Source: Actinomycetes bacterium
GTDB taxonomy: Bacteria; Actinomycetota; Actinomycetes; Streptomycetales; Streptomycetaceae
Direction of reading: 5' to 3'
Assembly (NCBI GenBank): GCA_009783685.1
Contig: WRCZ01000003.1
Span: 1-34,247, forward strand
Length of the DNA: 34,247 nt
Below the pieces are notes generated by a model, which made no database searches, was not told the origin of the DNA, and saw nothing but the letters and a program-made list of their open reading frames with translations. A program made the position numbers and the translations under genes. Positions 1-7,525 of the stretch are shown in pieces. Position 1 is the stretch's first letter. The number at the start of each line of letters is the position of its first letter.

Positions 1-218
1 CACGGGCGCAGCACCCGGTGGAACTCGGCCGGGTTGCGCGGGGCGAACACGTCCAGCACCACGTCGGCCGCCGCGCCGGCCAGCGGAAAGGGATGGAAGA
101 CGTCCCACGCCGCCGCGGCGGCCCGCTCGCGCACGCGGGCCGCCGAGCGTAGCGCGCAGCGACGTGTCCGCACCCCTCGGCCGGCGACCTCGTCCGCACC
201 GCGGCGGGCCGTGGTCAC
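1..218 (-). pseudogene. RlmA-like 23S rRNA (guanine) methyltransferase remnant, 3' end off the window
   Basis: Read leftward, the frame gives DVVLDVFAPRN followed by PAEFHRVLRP. This is the signature of the RlmA/RrmA-type SAM-dependent rRNA guanine-N1 methyltransferases, just before their conserved GG(x)LVVVTP segment, which would lie beyond base 1. Upstream there is ALRSAARVRER, corresponding to the helix after the SAM-binding motif. The glycine-rich SAM motif I and the N-terminal zinc finger are both missing. The next gene ends at 333, so at most about 55 codons could precede the recognisable part, where a normal member needs about 100 or more. The only plausible start is GTG at 218, after GGAGGAGG at almost zero spacing. 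I read it as a 5'-truncated gene. The left part cannot be judged because the window ends. Confidence 0.5.
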
Positions 219-268
219 CCCTCCTCCGGCGAGCGGCAGTTCCTCGCTCCCCGGGAGGGGGTGGTCCG

Positions 269-297
269 TCAACGGCCTTGCCCCCGCGGGCGGTTGA
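269..297 (-). terminator. Possible stem-loop terminator after the D-lactate dehydrogenase gene
   Basis: TCAACGGCC at 269-277 pairs with GGCGGTTGA at 289-297 (one mismatch) around an 11-base loop. It lies 36 bases beyond the stop of the leftward dehydrogenase gene. There is no T-run, as is common in GC-rich actinomycetes. Confidence is low because runs of G and C nearby allow other folds. Confidence 0.35.
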
Positions 298-332
298 TCC
301 CCCCCGGGGAGGCCAGGCAAGGGCGAGGGACG

Positions 333-3233
333 TCAGTCGATGGCGTCCGCGAGGATCTCCAGGATGTGGCGGTACGGCTTGCCCGTGGCCCGGCTCATGC
401 CGATCTCGCAGGTGAGGTTGCACGACGCGTAGGCGTCGTGGGAACCGCGGTTGACCTCGGCGGCCTGCGCGGCCGTCGCGGACTGCGTGACCTCCGGGTG
501 CAGCAGCCCGCGGTCGCCCGCGAACGCGCAGCAGCCCCAGGAGTCGGGCACCGTCACCTCGGTGGCCACCGCGCCGGCCAGCGCGCGCAGGTCGTCGGTG
601 ATGCCGAGGTGCACGGTGGAGCACGTCGGGTGCAGCGCCAGGGACTTCATCCGGCGCGGTTCCGGCAGCGCGGGCAGCACGTGCTCGCGGGTGAAGGTCA
701 CGCTGTCGGTGAACCGCAGCGCCTCGTAGCGGGGCCGGTCCTCCTCGGGCAGCGCCCCCGCCAGCTGCGCCAGGCCGTGCGTGCAGGATGAGGCGTCGCA
801 GACCACGGGGAGCCGCCCGTGGTCGCTGGCCTCCCACAGCGCCTGGAGGGTGCGGGACGCCATCGCGGCGTGGCCCTTCGTGTAGCCCTTGGACTGCCAC
901 GGCGTGCCGCAGCACAGCCCGGACAGGCCCTCCGGCACGGTCACCGGCACGCCCGCGCGGTCGCACAGGTGCAGGAACGCGGCGGCGGCACCGGCGGGCC
1001 GCGAGCCGGCCGGTGCGCCTTCCTGCTCGCCGGTGAAGACGCTGCCGATGCACGCGGCGAAGAACACCGCCTGCGCGCCGGGCGCCTGGCGTGCCGCGGG
1101 CCGCGGCGTGCCCGAACGGGGGACGCCCGCCGCCCAGTCGGGGACGAGCTCGCCGGCGCCGAGCCGGCGCGCCGCGGTGGTGGCGGCGCGCACCACCGGC
1201 GCGGGCGCCGCGTGGGCCGCGCCCAGGCCGAGCCGCACGCCCTTGACGGCGCCGCCCCAGTGGCGGGCCGTGGTGCTCCCGGCGGCCTGCGCGAACGCGC
1301 TGTGCCGGTCGCCGCGCAGCCGCTTCATCACCGCGCCGGTGTCGATGGTGACCGGGCAGGCGGTGACGCACAGGCTGTCGGCCGCGCAGCTGTCGACCCC
1401 CGCGTACGCGTAGTCCTCCTCCAGCACCCTGCGCCGCTCGTCGTCGCCCGCGGCGACCGCCAGCGCGATCTCCCGCTGCAGGGCGATGCGCTGCCGCGGG
1501 GTGGTGGTGACGTCGGCCGTCGGGCAGACCGGCTCGCAGTAGCCGCACTCCACGCAGCGGTCCACCTCGCCGTCCACGGCGGGCACGTCCTTCAGCCGCC
1601 GCAGGTGGACCGTCGGGTCGTCGTCCAGCAGCACGCCGGGGTTCAGCACGCCCGACGGGTCGCACAGCCGCTTGAGTTCGCGCATCACCTCGTACAGCTC
1701 GTCGCCGTACTGGCGGCGGACGAACGGCGCCATGGCCCGGCCGGTGCCGTGCTCGGCCTTGAGGGTGCCGCCCTCGCGCAGCACCAGGTCGACCATGTCG
1801 TCGGTGAAGCGCGCGTAGCGGTCGACCTCCGCGGAGGTGTCGAACCGCTGGGTGAGCATGAAGTGCAGGTTGCCGTCGCGGGCGTGACCGAAGATCACCG
1901 CGTCCTGGTAGCCGTGCCGGTCGAACAGGCCGGTCAGCCCCTCGCAGGTGCCGGTGAGCCGCTCCATGGGGACGGCGATGTCCTCCAGCAGCGCGGTCGT
2001 CCCCACCGGGCGCGCCCCGGCCACGGCGGTGTACAGGCCCTTGCGCGCGTGCCACATCGCGGCCCGCTCGCGGGCGTCGCGGGTCAGTGCCGTGCCCGTC
2101 ACCGCGGGCAGCGCGTCGAGCACCGGGCGGGCCGCGGCCAGGACCTGCTCCAGCTCCTCGGCGCGGTCCTCGGCGAACTCGACCAGCAGCGCGGCGTGCC
2201 CCTCGACCCGCAGACCGCGCAGCGCGGGGCTCGCGTCGGGCGCGACCTGCGCCACGCGCAGCGAGGCCGCGTCGAGCAGTTCCGCGGTACGGGCGCCGGC
2301 GGCGAGCAGGGCGGGCAGGGCGTCGGTCGCCTCCGCCAGCCCGGGAAGGATCAGCAGCCCGGTCGCGGAGTGCGGAAGCACCGGGACGGTACGGAACACC
2401 GCCTCGCCCACGAAGCCGAGGGTGCCCTCGCTGCCCACCATCAGATGGGCGAGCACGTCGACGGGGGAGGAGTGGTCGAGGAAGGAGTTCAGGCCGTACC
2501 CCATGGTGTTCTTCATGGCGAACAGCCGCTCCACGGTGGCCCTGGCCCCGGCCGAGGACCGGACCCGGTCGCGCAACCGGAGCAGGCCCGCGTGCAGTTC
2601 CGGCTCCCGGTCGCGCAGCCGGTCGTCGGCGTCGCGGGCCGCCGAGTCGACCACGGTGCCGGACGGCAGCACGAACTGCAGTGATTCCAGGGTCCGGTAG
2701 GCGTTGTCCTTCGTCCCGCAGTTCATGCCGCTGGAGTTGTTCGCCACCATCCCGCCGACGGTGCACGCCGACTCGCTGGCCGGGTCCGGCCCGAGCCGGC
2801 GCCCGTACCGGGCCAGCCGCGCGTTGGCCTGACGGACCGTCAGGCCCGGCTGGAGGCGGATGCGGTGGCCGTCGTCGAGCACCTCCGCCTCGCGCCAGTG
2901 GGTGCGGACGTCGACCATCACGCCGCCGCCGCCGGCCTGGCCGGACAGGCTGGTGCCGCCCGAGCGCAGGGTGAGCGGTATCCCCGCCTCGCGGGCGCCG
3001 GCCATCAGCGCCGCGACCTCCTGGGCGGACGCCGCCCGGACCACGGCCTGCGGCGTGAGCAGGTAGGGCGAGGCGTCGTGGGCCAGTGCGGCACGGCGGG
3101 GCAACTCGGCCGACACGCGCGCCGGGTCGGCGACGCACGAGCGCAGCATCGCCACCAGGCCGGCCGCGCCGTCGCCGTCCGGTGCGGCACCTTCCGGGGC
3201 GTGGGTGGCGGACGTTCGTGCGGTGCGGCTCAT
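333..3233 (-). CDS. FAD- and Fe-S-containing D-lactate dehydrogenase (D-2-hydroxyacid dehydrogenase)
   Basis: Predicted flavoprotein of 966 residues oxidising D-lactate (or a similar D-2-hydroxyacid) to pyruvate and passing electrons through Fe-S clusters to the respiratory chain. Domains in order: FAD-binding PCMH domain with SGGTSLSGQ at about residues 91-99 and GTLGF further on; FAD-linked oxidase C-terminal domain (GHARDGNLHF, AEHGTGRAMAP); two 4Fe-4S motifs (CVECGYCEPVCP near 558, CAADSLCVTACP near 614); then a CCG-type heterodisulfide-reductase-like domain (LCCGTPWQSKGY, SWGCCAFAGDRG). It is one long chain combining what GlcD and GlcF or LldE-type subunits do separately. The ATG at 3233 has GGAGAA seven bases upstream. 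It is last in the leftward operon, 35 bp after anmK. Because MurQ in the same module releases D-lactate, that is the likely substrate. D-2-hydroxyglutarate or glycolate remain possible. Confidence 0.88.
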   Translation of the reverse strand: MSRTARTSATHAPEGAAPDGDGAAGLVAMLRSCVADPARVSAELPRRAALAHDASPYLLTPQAVVRAASAQEVAALMAGAREAGIPLTLRSGGTSLSGQAGGGGVMVDVRTHWREAEVLDDGHRIRLQPGLTVRQANARLARYGRRLGPDPASESACTVGGMVANNSSGMNCGTKDNAYRTLESLQFVLPSGTVVDSAARDADDRLRDREPELHAGLLRLRDRVRSSAGARATVERLFAMKNTMGYGLNSFLDHSSPVDVLAHLMVGSEGTLGFVGEAVFRTVPVLPHSATGLLILPGLAEATDALPALLAAGARTAELLDAASLRVAQVAPDASPALRGLRVEGHAALLVEFAEDRAEELEQVLAAARPVLDALPAVTGTALTRDARERAAMWHARKGLYTAVAGARPVGTTALLEDIAVPMERLTGTCEGLTGLFDRHGYQDAVIFGHARDGNLHFMLTQRFDTSAEVDRYARFTDDMVDLVLREGGTLKAEHGTGRAMAPFVRRQYGDELYEVMRELKRLCDPSGVLNPGVLLDDDPTVHLRRLKDVPAVDGEVDRCVECGYCEPVCPTADVTTTPRQRIALQREIALAVAAGDDERRRVLEEDYAYAGVDSCAADSLCVTACPVTIDTGAVMKRLRGDRHSAFAQAAGSTTARHWGGAVKGVRLGLGAAHAAPAPVVRAATTAARRLGAGELVPDWAAGVPRSGTPRPAARQAPGAQAVFFAACIGSVFTGEQEGAPAGSRPAGAAAAFLHLCDRAGVPVTVPEGLSGLCCGTPWQSKGYTKGHAAMASRTLQALWEASDHGRLPVVCDASSCTHGLAQLAGALPEEDRPRYEALRFTDSVTFTREHVLPALPEPRRMKSLALHPTCSTVHLGITDDLRALAGAVATEVTVPDSWGCCAFAGDRGLLHPEVTQSATAAQAAEVNRGSHDAYASCNLTCEIGMSRATGKPYRHILEILADAID

Positions 3234-3268
3234 GCGGCTTCTCCAGGACGGCGTCGGGGGCGAGGGGT

Positions 3269-4483
3269 TCAGGAGGTGGCGGGGGCGGCTGCGGTGCCGT
3301 CGCCGGGGGCGCCGGCACCGGCCACCCGCAGCGTACGCGGCGCCACCGTCGCCGGCGCGGGGAGCCTGAGCGGCCCCCGACCGGGGGTGATGCTGCCCAG
3401 CAGCGAAGCATGCCGCGCGCCGGTCGCCGACGGCAGGGTGCCCGGCAGCCCGTGGACGGTGAGGAACCCCAGCACCGCGAACGCCAGCGCCTCCTTGGCG
3501 TCGGACGGCACTCCGAGGTCGTCGCTGGACAGCAGCCGCACGCCCGGCAGTTCGTCGGCGATCATGCGCATCATGACGGGATTGTGCGCGCCGCCGCCGG
3601 AGACGGCCAGTTGGGTCACGCCCCGCTCCCGGCACGCGCCGGCCACGGTGACCGCGGTCAGCCGGGTGAGCGTGGCGAGCACGTCGTTCGGGTCGGGCGT
3701 GGGCACGTCGGCGAGCGCGGCCTGCAGGTACGGCAGGTGGAACAGTTCCTTGCCGGTGCTCTTGGGCGCGGGCAGCGCGTAGTAGGGCTCGTCCAGCAGC
3801 CTGCCCAGCAGCGCGGGGGAGACGGTGCCTGCGGCGGCGCCGCGGCCGGACTCGTCGTACGCGGCGGCGCCCGACGTGAAGTGCCGTACCGCCGCGTCGA
3901 GCAGGGCGTTGGCGGGCCCGGTGTCGAAGGCGACCGGGTCGGCACCGGGGGCGACCACGGTGACGTTGGCGATGCCGCCGAGGTTGAGGGCCGCCGGGAC
4001 CCCGGGCAGCCCGCGCAGCAGGAGCGTGTCGGTCAGGCCGACCAGCGGGGCGCCCTGCCCGCCCGCGGCCACGTCGCGGCTGCGCAGGTCGGACACCACC
4101 GGCAGCCCGGTGGCCTCCGCGATCCAGGCGGGCTGGCCGAGTTGCAGGGTGCCGCGCACCACGCCGTCCTGCACCCAGTGGTGCATGGTCTGGCCGTGCG
4201 AGACCACGAGGTCGGCCCGCCCGTCGCACAGTTCGGCATCGGCGCGCACGGCGGCGTCGGCGAACGCCTGCCCGATGCCGGTGTCCAGGGTGCAGAGGGC
4301 CTGCGTGGACGTCGCCGACGGCGGCAGGGCCGCGGCGATCGCGCCGCGCAGCGCCTCGGGGTACTGCGTGCTGATCCGGCCCAGGGGCCGCATCACGAGG
4401 ACGTCGCCCTCCAGCGTGATGTCGGCCGCGGCGGCCTCGATCGCGTCGTAGGAGGTGCCGGACATCAGGCCGATGACGCGCAT
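3269..4483 (-). CDS. anmK: Anhydro-N-acetylmuramic acid kinase
   Basis: Cytoplasmic kinase that opens the 1,6-anhydro bond of anhydro-MurNAc and phosphorylates it to MurNAc-6-phosphate, the substrate of MurQ. The 404-residue product has the family hallmarks: N-terminal GLMSGTSYDAIE (residues 5-16), SHGQT (95-99), the catalytic-base region SRDVAAGGQGAPL with Asp137, NLGGIANV (167-174), FDTGPANALLD, and a late SGGGAHNP loop. The family's usual SLDG is SYDA here. The ATG at 4483 has GGGAG at good spacing; an in-frame extension further upstream would add a non-conserved tail, so I reject it. It is third in the leftward operon. A 172-bp gap with tandem repeats and a hairpin separates it from the symporter gene, so it may also have its own control. 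Confidence 0.93.
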   Translation of the reverse strand: MRVIGLMSGTSYDAIEAAAADITLEGDVLVMRPLGRISTQYPEALRGAIAAALPPSATSTQALCTLDTGIGQAFADAAVRADAELCDGRADLVVSHGQTMHHWVQDGVVRGTLQLGQPAWIAEATGLPVVSDLRSRDVAAGGQGAPLVGLTDTLLLRGLPGVPAALNLGGIANVTVVAPGADPVAFDTGPANALLDAAVRHFTSGAAAYDESGRGAAAGTVSPALLGRLLDEPYYALPAPKSTGKELFHLPYLQAALADVPTPDPNDVLATLTRLTAVTVAGACRERGVTQLAVSGGGAHNPVMMRMIADELPGVRLLSSDDLGVPSDAKEALAFAVLGFLTVHGLPGTLPSATGARHASLLGSITPGRGPLRLPAPATVAPRTLRVAGAGAPGDGTAAAPATS

Positions 4484-4496
4484 GGTGCTCCCGTCG

Positions 4497-4543
4497 TTCG
4501 GAGGGGCGGGCTTCGGAGTTGGCGGGCTTCGCGGAGGGCGGGA
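4497..4543. repeat. Three imperfect tandem repeats of 15-16 bp upstream of anmK
   Basis: Units are TTCGGAGGGGCGGGC (4497-4511), TTCGGAGTTGGCGGGC (4512-4527) and TTCGCGGAGGGCGGGA (4528-4543). They begin 14 bases before the anmK start codon and run back into the hairpin at 4539-4558. Their role is unknown. They may have arisen by slippage or may bind a regulator. Confidence 0.6.
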
Positions 4544-4558
4544 CTGCGGGGAGTCCCG
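4539..4558 (-). terminator. Stem-loop between symporter gene and anmK (attenuator or internal terminator)
   Basis: CGGGACT at 4539-4545 pairs perfectly with AGTCCCG at 4552-4558 around a 6-base loop. It lies about 100 bases beyond the symporter stop and 55 bases before the anmK start in the leftward transcript. There is no T-run. It could reduce read-through into anmK and the dehydrogenase gene, or stabilise the upstream mRNA. Confidence 0.4.
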
Positions 4559-4583
4559 ACGTCGCGGAGACCAACGTGGACGA

Positions 4584-4599
4584 CCATGGACCACCATGG
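4584..4599. repeat. Paired CCATGG palindromes 10 bp apart
   Basis: CCATGG occurs at 4584-4589 and again at 4594-4599, exactly one helical turn apart, in a wider GACCACCATGGCCCACCACG-like repeat between the symporter gene and anmK. Each copy is itself palindromic, so the pair could form a hairpin or be a protein site. No function can be assigned. Confidence 0.4.
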
Positions 4600-4655
4600 C
4601 CCACCACGGACCGGGCGGGGCGGGCCGGATCGCGGCACGCCCCGCCCGGAGCCGG

Positions 4656-6236
4656 TCAGGACGTGCCGGCCGCCGCGTCGATCGGGCCGGCGGTGGCGGG
4701 GTCCTCGGCGGTGCCGGTGCCCGGGGCCACGGCGGGGGCCGCGGCCGGGGCGCCGTGGAACAGGCTCATCACCCCGCCGACGACGAGCGTCACGACGACG
4801 CCGATCGGCACCAGCCACTGCGCGGCGATCGCGGTGGGCACGGTCGCTCCGGCCACGGACACGTCGATCTTCACCTGGCGCACGATGTACGTCATGACGG
4901 CCACGGTCACCACGAACGCGACGACCGCGTCGACCTCGTTCGCCCGCTTGACCAGCCGGCCCAGCAGGAACGCGCCGAGCAGCGCGCCGTAGGTGTAGCC
5001 GGCGATGGTCAGGCCGGTCAGGTAGACGTTGCCGGAGCTGGTGCTGAACGCGCAGGCGAACACCGCCATGAGCACCGCCCACACCAGGGTCATGACCCTG
5101 GCGAGCTTCAGGAGCGTCTCGTCGGAGGGCGAGCGTTTGAAGAGGTTGTGCGCGATGTCGGAGACGGTGGAGTTCGACATCGAGTTCAGCGCGGAGGACA
5201 GCGAGCCCATCGCGGCGCCCAGGATGCCCGCCACCAGCAGGCCCGAGATGCCGACGGGCAGGCTGTGCAGGATGAACTGCGGGTAGAGGTTGTCGGAGCT
5301 GCTCAGGCCGAGGTCCTTGAAGCTGCGGCCCTTGTTGTACGACCACAGCAGCGCGCCGACCAGCGAGAAGGCGGCGAACTGGATGGTGACGAAGATGCCG
5401 GAGGCGATCATCGCCTTCTGGCCGTCGCGCAGCGTGCGGGTGGCCAGGATGCGCTGCACGATGAGCTGGTCGGAACCGTGGCTGGCCATCGCGAAGATGG
5501 CGCCGCCGAGGATCGCGGTGGGCAGCGCGAACGAGCTGGTGAGCACGTGCTGCAGGCCGAAGTCGGTGTCGAACAGCTTGAACTGCCCGTTGTGCAGGGC
5601 CTGGGAGAAGCCGTGGCCGCCGACGTGCCCGGTGAGCACCGCGATGGCGAGGATGGCGCCGCCGAGGTAGAGGCCCATCTGGATGGCGTCGGTCCAGATG
5701 ACCGCCTTGATGCCGCCGAGGTAGGTGTAGACGACGGTGATCAGGGTCAGCACCACGATGATGACCTTGAAGCTGGTGTGCACGCCGAGTTCGTCGAGCA
5801 GCAGCTTGATGGGGATGGCCGACGCGAACAGCCGCACGCCCTCGGCGAGCAGCCGGGTGAACACGAACGTCACCGACGCCAGGCCCTGCAGCTTCAGCCC
5901 GAAGCGGTGCCCGAGGTACTGGTAGGCGCTGACGAAGCCGCCCCGCTTGTAGAGCGGGATCAGCACGGTGGCCACCACGATCCGGCCTATGACGTAGCCG
6001 AGGGCGAGTTCGACGTTGCCGAAGCCCTGCCCGCTGTACGCGCCGCCGGGGACGCTGATGACCGTCAGGACGCTGGTCTCGGTGGCCACCACCGAGAACG
6101 AGACGGTCCACCAGGGCATGTGCCCCTCGCCGACGAAGTAGTCCTTGGCGGACTTCTGCCGTCCGGAAAGGCGCAGGCCGATCCAGGCGATGGCGACGAG
6201 ATAGACGGCGATCACCACGAGGTCGAGTTGACGCAC
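4656..6236 (-). CDS. Sodium:solute symporter (SSS family), probable MurNAc/amino-sugar importer
   Basis: Integral membrane Na+/substrate symporter of 526 residues with about 13-14 hydrophobic segments. Family features are visible: YFVGEGHMPWW after the first helix, ATETSVLTVISVPG in the second/third helix region, SHGSDQLIVQRILATRTL in the middle, and NSMSNSTVSDIAHNLFK late in the chain. I prefer the GTG at 6236 because AAGGAG lies five bases before it; the GTG at 6242 would touch that ribosome-binding site. The gene follows the BadF-type kinase gene and precedes anmK in one leftward unit. Established MurNAc pathways in E. coli and B. subtilis use the PTS protein MurP, which I do not find here. 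That this symporter carries free MurNAc, anhydro-MurNAc or a related sugar is inferred from context. Sequence alone shows only an SSS transporter. Confidence 0.88.
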   Translation of the reverse strand: MRQLDLVVIAVYLVAIAWIGLRLSGRQKSAKDYFVGEGHMPWWTVSFSVVATETSVLTVISVPGGAYSGQGFGNVELALGYVIGRIVVATVLIPLYKRGGFVSAYQYLGHRFGLKLQGLASVTFVFTRLLAEGVRLFASAIPIKLLLDELGVHTSFKVIIVVLTLITVVYTYLGGIKAVIWTDAIQMGLYLGGAILAIAVLTGHVGGHGFSQALHNGQFKLFDTDFGLQHVLTSSFALPTAILGGAIFAMASHGSDQLIVQRILATRTLRDGQKAMIASGIFVTIQFAAFSLVGALLWSYNKGRSFKDLGLSSSDNLYPQFILHSLPVGISGLLVAGILGAAMGSLSSALNSMSNSTVSDIAHNLFKRSPSDETLLKLARVMTLVWAVLMAVFACAFSTSSGNVYLTGLTIAGYTYGALLGAFLLGRLVKRANEVDAVVAFVVTVAVMTYIVRQVKIDVSVAGATVPTAIAAQWLVPIGVVVTLVVGGVMSLFHGAPAAAPAVAPGTGTAEDPATAGPIDAAAGTS

Positions 6237-6337
6237 GCTCACTCCTTACAACTGGCCGGTGGTGTCACCGGGGACGATGGGACGGTGGGGCCGCCGGCCG
6301 GAGGGGTGGTCCGGCCCTGAGCGGTACGGCCCCGGCC

Positions 6338-7315
6338 TCAGGGCGATGCCGCGGGAACGGCCGTGCGGCCGGCGCGGACGAGGAAGGGTTCGTGGGCGGC
6401 GCAGCCGCCGAGTGCCAGCCGCCGCGCGCCGTCGAGCGGGTCGCCGAGCGCCGGCCGGATCTCCAGCGGCGGCGCGGACCGCGAGAGCAGCGCGTGCAGC
6501 GGGCCGGTCAGGGGCGCGCCCAGGTGGGTCAGGCCGCCGGTGACGGCCACCGGCACCGGGCCGTCGTCGCGGCCGCCGACGGTGCGTGCGGCCGCGGCGA
6601 CGGCCTCGGCCAGGGCGCCTGCCGCCTCGCGCAGGACCGCCGCGGCGACGGCGTCGCCGGCGGTCGCCGCCCCGGCGACGGCGGGGGCGAAGGAGGCCGC
6701 GGCCCGCGCCGGGTTGCCGGTGCCGCCGACCGCGTGGGGCAGTTGCTCCAGCGGTCCGAACTGGCGCGCGGCCGCCTCGGTGAGGGCGGTCGCCGGGCCC
6801 CGGCCGTCGTGGGCGCGCAGCGCGGCCCGCAGGCCGGCGCGGCCGATCCACGCGCCGCTGCCCTCGTCGCCGAGCCAGGGGCCCCAGCCGTCGACGCGGG
6901 TGAAGGTCCCGGCGCCGAGGCCGATGGTGACGGCACCGGTGCCCGCGGCCAGCACGACGCCGGTGGAGCCGCCGAGGGCGCCGGCGTGCGCGGTCACCGC
7001 GTCGCTGGTGACCGCGGTCCGCTCGGTGGGCAGCGCCTCCTGGAGCAGGCCGGCGAACTCGCGGGCGGCGGCCGGCGCCGAGGCGGCACCGGCCGCGCCC
7101 ACGCAGACGCAGGCCAGCCGCTGCCCGCCGAGGTGCGCCAGCAGCGGACGGGCCGCGCCGAGCACCGACGACACGGCCGCCGCGACCCCGCCGGACTCGG
7201 CCAGGCCCGGGGCGCCGGGCGCCTCGCCCGCCGCCACGGCCGCGCCGGCCGTCGCGTCCCAGATCTGGGCGCGACAGCCGGTCTTGCCGAGATCCACGGC
7301 CAGTACCGCCGTCAT
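6338..7315 (-). CDS. BadF/BadG/BcrA/BcrD-type amino-sugar kinase (MurK/GlcNAc-kinase-like)
   Basis: ASKHA-fold cytoplasmic kinase of 325 residues. It opens with VLAVDLGKTGCRAQIWD (phosphate-1 motif). The middle has VVLAAGTGAVTIGLG and then GWGPWLGDEGSGAWIG, the family hallmark, and VAVTGGLTHLG near the end is the adenosine motif. The family includes N-acetylglucosamine kinases and the Clostridium MurK enzyme, which phosphorylates MurNAc and GlcNAc. Next to a symporter and murQ the likely job is making MurNAc-6-P from imported MurNAc; GlcNAc or GlcN kinase is the alternative. The ATG at 7315 is chosen because the glycine-rich start follows at once; purine-rich AAGGAAAGGCAGGGGAG precedes it. 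It is first in the leftward operon, whose promoter I place at 7408-7437. Confidence 0.82.
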   Translation of the reverse strand: MTAVLAVDLGKTGCRAQIWDATAGAAVAAGEAPGAPGLAESGGVAAAVSSVLGAARPLLAHLGGQRLACVCVGAAGAASAPAAAREFAGLLQEALPTERTAVTSDAVTAHAGALGGSTGVVLAAGTGAVTIGLGAGTFTRVDGWGPWLGDEGSGAWIGRAGLRAALRAHDGRGPATALTEAAARQFGPLEQLPHAVGGTGNPARAAASFAPAVAGAATAGDAVAAAVLREAAGALAEAVAAAARTVGGRDDGPVPVAVTGGLTHLGAPLTGPLHALLSRSAPPLEIRPALGDPLDGARRLALGGCAAHEPFLVRAGRTAVPAASP

Positions 7316-7407
7316 CTCCCCTGCCTTTCCTTGCCGGTTCCCTGCCGATGGGGACCGCGGTGCGTACGCCGTGACCTGTGGCGACAGCCGTACGGTGCGG
7401 TCGAGCG

Positions 7408-7437
7408 AGTATCGGAACAACATCCTCCGGATGTCAA
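7408..7437 (-). promoter_or_regulatory. Promoter of the leftward MurNAc operon
   Basis: On the minus strand TTGACA (7437-7432, perfect -35) and GATACT (7413-7408, -10) are 18 bp apart. This gives a leader of about 90 bases before the kinase gene. The spacer contains an inverted repeat ACATCC-TCC-GGATGT (7420-7434) that overlaps the -35 hexamer, a possible second operator. Confidence 0.6.
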
Positions 7438-7438
7438 T

Positions 7439-7470
7439 AAGTAACTTTGAACCCCTCGCTTCGTAACTTT
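7439..7470. promoter_or_regulatory. Candidate operator: repeated GTAACTTT between divergent promoters
   Basis: GTAACTTT occurs at 7441-7448 and again at 7463-7470, 22 bp apart (about two helical turns, same DNA face). The first copy lies in the near-perfect palindrome AAGTAACTT (7439-7447). It is an AT-rich island in a very GC-rich region and lies between the two divergent promoters, next to the -35 of each. The neighbouring RpiR/MurR-type regulator is the natural candidate to bind it. The binding is inference. Confidence 0.55.
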
Positions 7471-7500
7471 TTGCCAATCGGCGCGCCGGGAGACTACGCT
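7471..7500 (+). promoter_or_regulatory. Promoter of the murR-murQ unit
   Basis: TTGCCA (7471-7476) and TACGCT (7495-7500) are 18 bp apart, 25 bases before the ATG at 7526. The -35 directly abuts the second GTAACTTT copy, which suits autoregulation by the RpiR protein. Confidence 0.5.
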
Positions 7501-7525
7501 GACGCCCACCCACCCAGGAGGATCC

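Noticed and set aside
333-4607. A single very long minus-strand open frame running through both the dehydrogenase and the anmK region
   Set aside because: Only the part from 3233 to 333 is conserved protein. From 4607 to about 3240 the frame is an Arg/Ala-rich shadow of anmK, which is clearly coded in another frame. It is not a fusion.
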